Source: CALGTL01 sp963579135
Lineage (GTDB): Bacteria; Chloroflexota; Dehalococcoidia; Lucifugimonadales; Australimonadaceae
Length of the DNA: 37,662 nt
Direction: 5' to 3'
Assembly (NCBI GenBank): GCA_963579135.1
Contig: CAUZFB010000020.1
Location: forward strand, 1-37,662
Below are positions 32,260 to 37,662 of this stretch, one piece after another. Position numbers and translations under genes: made by a program. How positions within the stretch are numbered: position 1 is the first letter of the stretch; every line of letters starts with the position of its first letter. The notes below the pieces were generated by a model. That model saw only the letters and a program-made list of their open reading frames with translations. It was not told the origin of the DNA and did no database searches.

Positions 32260-33411
32260 ATGACTCAGATTAAGACGATGCATGCGGGCAGCCTGCCGCG
32301 ACCGCCCGAGCTTCACTCGTTGGTAGTGGCGCGTGAGTCGGGTAAGCCATACGACCAGCAGACGCTCGATACGCAGTTGCGTTCGGCGGTGGCCGAGGTA
32401 GTGCGCAGGCAGGTTGAGGTGGGCCTGGATAGCATCAACGATGGTGAGTTCGGCAAGTCGAACTTCAATAACTACATGCGCGATCGTCTGGCAGGCTTCG
32501 AAGAGCGCCCGGTGGGCGATGGACCGAATCTTTCGATCTCGGACCGCGACCGAGCGGGCGGGTACGCGGGCTACTTCACGCGCGGTGGGCTAGCGGCGAT
32601 TGGCGTCCAGGTACGCCGCTTCTTCTGCGTGGATGAGCTCTCGTACAAAGGCCAGGTTCCCTTGCAGCGTGACATCGCGAACTTCAAGGCGGCGCTTGAT
32701 GCGGTTCAGGACCTGCCTGGGGCCTCCAAGGTGGAGCCGTTCCTGCCTGCCGTCGCACCAGGGACGATCGAGCATTGGCTGAACAACGACCACTACGCTG
32801 ACGATGAGTCGTTCTTGTACGCAATCGCTGATGTTATGCGTGAGGAGTACCAGGCCATCGTCGACGCGGGATTCCTGCTGCAGATCGACGATCCCGACCT
32901 GGCTGACGCGTGGCAGCTGCACTCGGAGATGGACGTGCCTGCGTACCGGAGGTTCGCGGAGATGCGGATCGACGCGCTGAATTATGCGCTACGGGATATT
33001 CCGCGAGACCGCGTCCGGTTCCACATGTGTTGGGGGAGCTACCATGGTCCCCACGAGTTCGACATACCGCTGAAGGCGATTGTGGACCTGATTCTGAAGG
33101 TGAAGGCGCAGTCGTACTCGATTGAGGCATCTAACCCGGTACACGAACACGAGTGGGAAGTTTGGCGGGAGGCGAAGTTGCCGGAAGGCACGACGCTGAC
33201 TCCTGGAGTGGTGGGCCATTTCTCTGACTTCATCGAGAACCCTGAATTGGTGGCCCAACGCTTGGTCCGGTACGCCGGACTTGTGGGGAGCGACCACCTG
33301 ATGGCCGGGACGGATTGCGGGATAGGCACACGCATCGGCCACCCAGATATCGCTTGGGCGAAGTATGCGACTCTCGTTGAAGGCGCGCGCCGCGCAAGCG
33401 AACGACTGTAG
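32260..33411 (+). CDS. MetE C-terminal-like (cobalamin-independent methionine synthase family) protein
   Basis: A 383-residue UROD/MetE-like barrel corresponding to the catalytic C-terminal half of MetE. The zinc ligands are H255 and C257 (FHMCWG), E289 (IEASNP) and C353 (GTDCGIG). The N-terminal HAGSLPRP replaces the usual IGS start of the folate-site loop. It lacks the MetE N-terminal domain, so it probably uses another methyl or alkyl donor, as in archaeal MetE or epoxyalkane:CoM transferase-like enzymes. GGGGAGAGG precedes the ATG. The next gene is a distant paralogue, 23 nt away. Thiol alkyl transfer or demethylation is the family-level inference. Confidence 0.82.
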   Translation: MTQIKTMHAGSLPRPPELHSLVVARESGKPYDQQTLDTQLRSAVAEVVRRQVEVGLDSINDGEFGKSNFNNYMRDRLAGFEERPVGDGPNLSISDRDRAGGYAGYFTRGGLAAIGVQVRRFFCVDELSYKGQVPLQRDIANFKAALDAVQDLPGASKVEPFLPAVAPGTIEHWLNNDHYADDESFLYAIADVMREEYQAIVDAGFLLQIDDPDLADAWQLHSEMDVPAYRRFAEMRIDALNYALRDIPRDRVRFHMCWGSYHGPHEFDIPLKAIVDLILKVKAQSYSIEASNPVHEHEWEVWREAKLPEGTTLTPGVVGHFSDFIENPELVAQRLVRYAGLVGSDHLMAGTDCGIGTRIGHPDIAWAKYATLVEGARRASERL

Positions 33412-33434
33412 ACGAACGACCAAGGAGATAGGGC

Positions 33435-34550
33435 ATGGCTAGTCAGTTCAATGCGGACCAGATAGGGAGCTTCCTGAGGCCGATCGGTGTCAAAGAAGCC
33501 CGCGTTAAGTTCAAGATGGGAGAGATCGACGAGGAGGTCTTGACGATGGTGGAAGACTCGGCTGTGCTGGGGGCACTGGACCGCCAGAAGCAGGCCGGGG
33601 TCGACATCTATTCGGACGGTGAGTTCCGCCGCTCAGGGTTCCAATGGGACCTCATAGAGGCGGTCGAAGGCTATGTGGACACTGAACTCCCGGTCGTTGA
33701 GCGGATGTGGCAAGGAGGGACGGGCGAGGAGCAGCCCGAGCGTCAGGGCACGACGCAGGCGGTGGGTGCCAGGCTCAAGCAGTTCCGGCGGCTCACCGAA
33801 ACGCAAACGACGTTTTTGAGAGAGCATGCACCAGGCCCCTTTAAGATGACGGTGCCGAGCGCCAACCAGTTTCCGACGCTGGGATTCCAACCAGGTCTCA
33901 CCGATCGGTTCTACTCGGGTCGTTCTGAGTTGCTGTGGGACATCGCGGGGATCATTAAGGCTGAGATCGCAGCGCTAGCTGATGAACGCGTGCCGTACAT
34001 CCAGGTGGATGCGCCGCGCTACGCGTACTACGTAGACCCCAAGTGGCGTCAGCACCTGGTGGAGCTTGGTGAGGACCCCGACGCGTTGCTGGCTGAGGCG
34101 GTGCAGGCAGATGCATTTTGCTTCGATGCGGCCTTAGGTAGCAGCGCAACGACGGCGCTTCACGTGTGCCGGGGCAACAACCAGAGCATGTGGTACGCCC
34201 AAGGCGGCTATGAACCCATCGCTGAGCAGCTGTTCGCCAACATCAAGGTTGATCGGTTGCTGTTGGAGTACGACTCGGAACGTTCAGGATCGTTCGAACC
34301 ACTGCGATTCGTGCGGCCGGAGACGGTCGTTGTCCTAGGTTTGGTGAGCACAAAGGAGGCCGCTCTCGAGGATCAGGAGGATCTGCTACGCCGGATTGAC
34401 GAGGCGTCCAAGTACGTACCGCTTGAGCGTTTGGCGCTCAGCCCACAGTGTGGATTCGCGTCCACAGAGGCGGGTAACGTGCTGACCGAAGATGAGCAAT
34501 GGCGCAAGCTTGAACTGGTGGTGGAGACCGCACGTAAGGTCTGGGGCTAG
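33435..34550 (+). CDS. MetE C-terminal-like protein, second copy
   Basis: A 371-residue paralogue of the previous protein, with the start QIGSFLRP and zinc ligands H243 and C245 (LHVCRG), E278 (LLEYDS) and C339 (SPQCGF). The middle part (80-130) has a hydrophilic insert, GTGEEQPERQGTTQAVGARL, and overall similarity to its neighbour is low. AAGGAG precedes the ATG. Tandem, co-transcribed but diverged copies suggest either two subunits of one heteromeric enzyme or two sequential methyl-transfer steps. An inverted repeat follows the stop. Confidence 0.82.
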   Translation: MASQFNADQIGSFLRPIGVKEARVKFKMGEIDEEVLTMVEDSAVLGALDRQKQAGVDIYSDGEFRRSGFQWDLIEAVEGYVDTELPVVERMWQGGTGEEQPERQGTTQAVGARLKQFRRLTETQTTFLREHAPGPFKMTVPSANQFPTLGFQPGLTDRFYSGRSELLWDIAGIIKAEIAALADERVPYIQVDAPRYAYYVDPKWRQHLVELGEDPDALLAEAVQADAFCFDAALGSSATTALHVCRGNNQSMWYAQGGYEPIAEQLFANIKVDRLLLEYDSERSGSFEPLRFVRPETVVVLGLVSTKEAALEDQEDLLRRIDEASKYVPLERLALSPQCGFASTEAGNVLTEDEQWRKLELVVETARKVWG

Positions 34551-34599
34551 ACGTGAGCCCTGCACCAGGCATTCCCGGACACGAGAGGCGGGCTCACGT
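34551..34599 (+). terminator. Inverted repeat after the MetE-like operon
   Basis: ACGTGAGCCC (34551-34560) and GGGCTCACGT (34590-34599) form a perfect 10-bp stem with a 29-nt loop. No T-tract follows, so terminator function is only possible. Confidence 0.35.
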
Positions 34600-34791
34600 G
34601 GGTTTGACGGCAGGCGCCTAACCTGACGTGTGGGGGGGCCAGGTGGTTCAGCTTGGCAGGAAGCAGATTGGCGAAAGGGCACGTGACGTGCGAGTTCCTA
34701 TGTCATCGTCGCGCTAGTTGCGGTGTCGGGTGTGACCTTCTTTGTCATGTTGCTGGCCGGTGGCGGCTATCGGCCTGCTGCCGATAGCTGA

Positions 34792-34971
34792 CATGAGGTC
34801 CGCATCCTAGGCCGAGACGGGGCCGTCAGCGTTTACGTGGATAGACAGTTGCGCATGCATCTGCTTAATCCCGAGCCGTATCTTGAGGGTGCGTTTGCGT
34901 TCGAGATGCTGGAGGACGACAGCACGACCTACGTGAATGAGGTCAGGGTGATCGTGATTGATCCCTTGTAA
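34792..34971 (+). pseudogene. C-terminal fragment of an unrecognised beta-rich protein
   Basis: From 34792 an open frame of 59 codons encodes EVRILGRDGAVSVYVDRQLR and continues to a TAA at 34969-34971, with alternating residues typical of beta strands. In the same frame upstream, a TGA at 34789-34791 follows a hydrophobic membrane-like stretch (VIVALVAVSGVTFFVMLLAG). Another TGA lies before that and no start codon with a ribosome site is seen. It looks like the end of an anchored extracellular protein with an internal stop. I do not recognise the domain. Confidence 0.5.
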
Positions 34972-34974
34972 GGC

Positions 34975-36027
34975 CTACGGGAGGCCCAGATCTGAGGCGA
35001 TGCCGTACCCCTCTGCAAGTTCCGCGAGCTTGTTCCAGGTGGAGTCTTCAACATAGATTCCGTCTACGAGTTTGCGCTGTGTGGTGACGTATTCGAGTTC
35101 CCCGGGGTAGTAGATTTCTTTGAAGCCTTCGGCCTTCGGCGTCGCCTTGAGATACTGGGCGAATTCGGTGACCTCCCGCTTGAACTGGTCGAGATCCAGG
35201 AACGCGTCGACCCTGAACGCCGCCATGAAGATGCCGTCGTTGTGGCGGCCCGACGGCTCGTGACCGAATCCGAGCCCAGGCAGGATGCCGGAGAGAATCT
35301 CTACCATGACGGAAAGTCCGTAGCCCTTGTAGCCCTCGCTGCCACCCAGCGGCAAGAGCCCCCCACCCGCTCGCAGGGCCGCGGGGTCGGTCGTTGCGTT
35401 ACCGTCTTTGTCGATGAGCCAACCTTCGGGGATCGAGGCGTTGCGTGCGACCGCGACGTTGATCTTGCCAGCCGCGACGGCACTTGTGGCCATGTCCACG
35501 TACAGCGGTCCATCCAGGTTGGAGGGCATGGCGATGCAGATGGGGTTCGTGCCCAATCGGGTCTCGCGCCCACCGAAGGGAACGACCTGTTTGGCTGACC
35601 GCCCTGAATCGGCGGTCATGATGCCGATCATGCCCTCACGCACGGCCATCAGCGGATAGTCGGCGACTCGCCCCACGTGGCTTTGGCGGAAAACAGTAGC
35701 GGCGCCGAGCCCGTGGGCCTTGGCCTTCTCGATCACTCGCTCCATCGCATACTCGGAGACCACGTACCCGAAGCCCCAGTGTCCGTCCACCGTAAGCGTT
35801 GCGTCTGTTTCACGCGTTATCTCGTAGTCCGCGAGGGGCTCGATGTGATTCCTGTTGATGCGTTCGATGTAGGTCGGCACGAGCATGATGCCGTGGGAGT
35901 CGTGACCAGCAAGGTTGGCTCCCACGGTGTGCCGTGCGATGGTTTCCGCGTGGTCAGGCTTGGCGCCTGCAGCGATGAGCAGGCGTATGCCGATGGTTCG
36001 GAGGCGGTCAGCTTGGACGTTAGGCAT
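34975..36027 (-). CDS. Malate/lactate dehydrogenase-type (LDH2/MDH2) oxidoreductase
   Basis: A 350-residue NAD(P)-dependent 2-oxo/2-hydroxy acid dehydrogenase of the PF02615 family. It shows GHDSHGIMLVP with the catalytic His45, and FRQSHVGRVADYPLMA. Further marks are FGGRETRLGTNPICIAMPS, VDMATSAVAAGKINVA and EGYKGYGLSVMVEILSGIL, in the correct order. Usual substrates are malate, sulfolactate, ureidoglycolate or similar. The start at 36027 begins MPNVQADRLR; GGAG lies upstream. It follows the alpha/beta hydrolase by 47 nt in one operon, so it may oxidise a hydroxy acid that the hydrolase releases. Confidence 0.88.
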   Translation of the reverse strand: MPNVQADRLRTIGIRLLIAAGAKPDHAETIARHTVGANLAGHDSHGIMLVPTYIERINRNHIEPLADYEITRETDATLTVDGHWGFGYVVSEYAMERVIEKAKAHGLGAATVFRQSHVGRVADYPLMAVREGMIGIMTADSGRSAKQVVPFGGRETRLGTNPICIAMPSNLDGPLYVDMATSAVAAGKINVAVARNASIPEGWLIDKDGNATTDPAALRAGGGLLPLGGSEGYKGYGLSVMVEILSGILPGLGFGHEPSGRHNDGIFMAAFRVDAFLDLDQFKREVTEFAQYLKATPKAEGFKEIYYPGELEYVTTQRKLVDGIYVEDSTWNKLAELAEGYGIASDLGLP

Positions 36028-36074
36028 GATGTGCTCCTAGAGATTCTTGATGTGGTGCGAACCCTTCGGTCTGG

Positions 36075-36842
36075 TCATCGACTCGTAGCGTCGCATCGGT
36101 GGAGGTCGAGAAACTCCAGAACGACGAGGTTGAACTCTTCCGGGGTTTCAAGATTGGGGAGGTGACCGGCGCCGTCGATCACGTGCCGTTGCGTTTGGGG
36201 GATGCCTGCGCTGAACATGTCGGCGGCCTTTCGGTAATCAGGGAGATCTTTTCCGCCAACAATGACTAGGGTGGGTGCCTTCACCTCTCCTAGGCGGCTG
36301 ATCGCGTTAACCTCGACTCGTGGGTCCTCGTTTTTGCGGTGCCACCGCGTGTAGTCAGCAACGATGGATTTGAACATGGCCGCTCGCTTTGCGCCGAGGT
36401 TCGCCATGGTCTGCGCGACCTGTTCCCGAGAGGGGCCTCGCGGAACTCCAGGCGGGCGATCGAAAACGAAGCCGCTGGGCACGCCGTCGGCGCTGACGAC
36501 GGCGCGCGTTCGCTCGGGGTAGGCGATGGCGAAATCGAATGCAACTCGCGCCCCCATGGAACTGCCAACCAGCGACGCTCGCGCTATGCCGAAGTGATCG
36601 AGCAGGCAGGCGATGTCCTCATGGTGACTGTAGGGGCCGTTGGGCATAGATGCGAGCCCAAAGCCGCGAAGGTCGGATGCAATGACGGTGTACCGTTCGG
36701 CGAACGGCTCAATCTGATCGTTCCATGAGCGGCGATCAACACCGAAACCGTGGATCAGGAGGACCGTGGGACCGTGCCCTGCTTTGTCGTAGTGGAGGTG
36801 GCCGCCGTCAACCTCGACCCGGCCGCTCTCGATGTGAGTCAT
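36075..36842 (-). CDS. Alpha/beta-hydrolase fold protein
   Basis: A 255-residue esterase/lactonase-type hydrolase. Oxyanion region LLIHGFGVDRRSW (about 28-40), nucleophile Ser95 in VGSSMGARVA, Asp at 199/202 in VGGKDLPDYR and His227 in GAGHLPNLETPEEF make a normal triad. A short cap lies between about 120 and 180. I chose ATG 36842 because AGGA lies 6 nt upstream; the ATG at 36848 is too close to it. The product could be a lactonase or a C-C bond hydrolase such as MhpC. It is the first gene of the two-gene unit with the LDH2-type dehydrogenase. Confidence 0.85.
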   Translation of the reverse strand: MTHIESGRVEVDGGHLHYDKAGHGPTVLLIHGFGVDRRSWNDQIEPFAERYTVIASDLRGFGLASMPNGPYSHHEDIACLLDHFGIARASLVGSSMGARVAFDFAIAYPERTRAVVSADGVPSGFVFDRPPGVPRGPSREQVAQTMANLGAKRAAMFKSIVADYTRWHRKNEDPRVEVNAISRLGEVKAPTLVIVGGKDLPDYRKAADMFSAGIPQTQRHVIDGAGHLPNLETPEEFNLVVLEFLDLHRCDATSR

Positions 36843-37185
36843 GGTCATCCTTGTTGTAAGTGACTCCGAGATCAGTCAGGGAGCGCCAAAGATGGTACCG
36901 CGTCGCGATACGTGTGTGATACGGCAAGTAAGCGGCCGCGGCCAATCGGTGGGAGTGACCTGCATCCACCCCGTGTTTCCGGACTTGTCCCTGAATAGCA
37001 ATTCTCACGAGGGACACGCACGAACTTGGCGGGGTTCTCATCGCTCAAGTCCTAGGCCAGTGCGATAGGGTGCCAATACCGGCGAAGCATCTCGCCTGCC
37101 GATGTACCTGGCCCTACGCAGGTCAAGTACTCGTTCTCTTCGTGAGTGAGCGTGGAGCCCCGCGGAGGAAGGGGGGCTCCACACT
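36843..37185. other. Intergenic region, about 340 nt
   Basis: A 10-bp inverted repeat, GTGGAGCCCC (37152-37161) with GGGGCTCCAC (37173-37182), lies just after the stop of the small minus-strand gene and may help end it. Nothing else is seen. Confidence 0.4.
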
Positions 37186-37368
37186 CTACTTGCCGACAGC
37201 TTCCATCGCTTCGATCGAGGCTTCACCCTCGGTCACGTAAGTGTCGATCTTGCCCTGGAAGTGAACCTGGTAGGCGGGTTGGTTCGAGCCGTCTTTGAAA
37301 ATCTCGACAACATCTGCAGATCCCTTGGGGCCTTCAACCGTTGTGACTACTGAAGTTCGGTCCGCCAT
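37186..37368 (-). CDS. Hypothetical protein, 60 residues
   Basis: The ATG at 37368 has GAGGAG 7 nt upstream; a TTG at 37386 is in frame but less likely. The small acidic protein begins MADRTSVVTTVEGPKGSADV and shows alternating hydrophobic residues, probably a compact beta-sheet followed by a short helix (EGEASIEAMEAVG). No Cys, signal or membrane helix. I do not recognise it. Confidence 0.6.
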   Translation of the reverse strand: MADRTSVVTTVEGPKGSADVVEIFKDGSNQPAYQVHFQGKIDTYVTEGEASIEAMEAVGK

Positions 37369-37573
37369 GCGACGCTCCTCTGACAAACAGCGTTGAGCGC
37401 ACTGCCTAGGAGAACCTAGCAGGCGTCCCGTGCAGTCGCCGTGAATTAATCCAAGTAGGTTATGAACGATTCATGAACGCCCGTCAAGGGGCGTGGACCT
37501 AGGAGAAAGCCCCGCGAGCGCTGTGATGATCGCCGCGCGACGCGGCTTTCGGGGGCCAGAGACCACTGCCGAG

Positions 37574-37662
37574 CTAGTCCGCGACGGGAACCGTGATGGG
37601 AACGAGTACCGGGTTTGCCGTGTGTCGCGGGTTGCTGATTGACCGCGCACTATCTCCGCTGG
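37574..37662 (-). CDS. Possible C-terminal end of a gene running off the window
   Basis: Read on the minus strand, the last 29 codons end in HTANPVLVPITVPVAD and a TAG at 37574-37576, a plausible protein end with neighbour-like codon use. Too little is present to name a family, and it could be chance. Confidence 0.3.
   Translation of the reverse strand, partial: SGDSARSISNPRHTANPVLVPITVPVAD

Noticed and set aside
1..37662. CRISPR arrays, tRNA or rRNA genes
   Set aside because: No regularly spaced repeats, and no cloverleaf or rRNA segments recognised by eye; the only tRNA-like structure is in ssrA and its partial copy.

Overview
This is a bacterial chromosome segment of fairly high GC content, with densely packed genes on both strands and good Shine-Dalgarno sites. 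The gene set suggests a Chloroflexota lineage of the Dehalococcoidia/SAR202 kind. It has LL-diaminopimelate aminotransferase beside dapF and hflX, deazaflavin/F420-type proteins, two luciferase-like oxidoreductases, three metal-dependent amidohydrolases, two MCT-like MFS carriers and signal-less PBP2 proteins. The placement is inferred from gene content; no rRNA or phylogenetic marker was tested.

Layout. (1) 1-8.4 kb is catabolic: a frameshifted 2-keto-4-pentenoate hydratase, a two-gene operon of a Pht5-like PBP2 protein and a LigJ-like 4-oxalomesaconate hydratase, a tricarballylate/fumarate-reductase type flavoprotein, a luciferase-like oxidoreductase, a nicotinamidase-fold protein lacking its catalytic cysteine, and an MFS carrier. 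(2) 8.4-16.0 kb is housekeeping: HAD phosphatase, dapF, dapL, hflX, two small unknown genes, a lipoprotein S41 peptidase, smpB and the tmRNA gene ssrA. (3) 15.98-18.29 kb is a small insertion at the 3' end of ssrA. It carries one uup-type ABC-F gene with atypical codon use and is bounded by an imperfect copy of the ssrA end and of its terminator. Just beyond lie a 47-bp palindrome, a small Cys/His protein and a decayed metallophosphoesterase. (4) 19.8-37.7 kb is again catabolic: SDR, PBP2 protein, F420-type reductase, a phthalate-dioxygenase-like Rieske pseudogene with two lesions, amidohydrolases, MFS, cupins, a standalone Clp-N protein, another luciferase-like oxidoreductase, a dienelactone hydrolase plus two MetE-C-like proteins in one operon, an LDH2-type dehydrogenase with an alpha/beta hydrolase, and small unknown genes.

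How the genes may work together. The Rieske oxygenase relic, Pht5-like protein, LigJ-like hydratase, 2-keto-4-pentenoate hydratase relic and dienelactone hydrolase all resemble steps of phthalate/protocatechuate-type aromatic acid breakdown. The ring-cleavage dioxygenase is absent and two members are broken. The window therefore looks like a reshuffled and partly decaying catabolic repertoire, not an intact pathway.

The most unusual DNA features are an 80-bp perfect palindrome overlapping the end of an MFS gene (26550-26629), the duplicated ssrA end with its small cargo, and the 47-bp near-perfect palindrome at 18390-18436.
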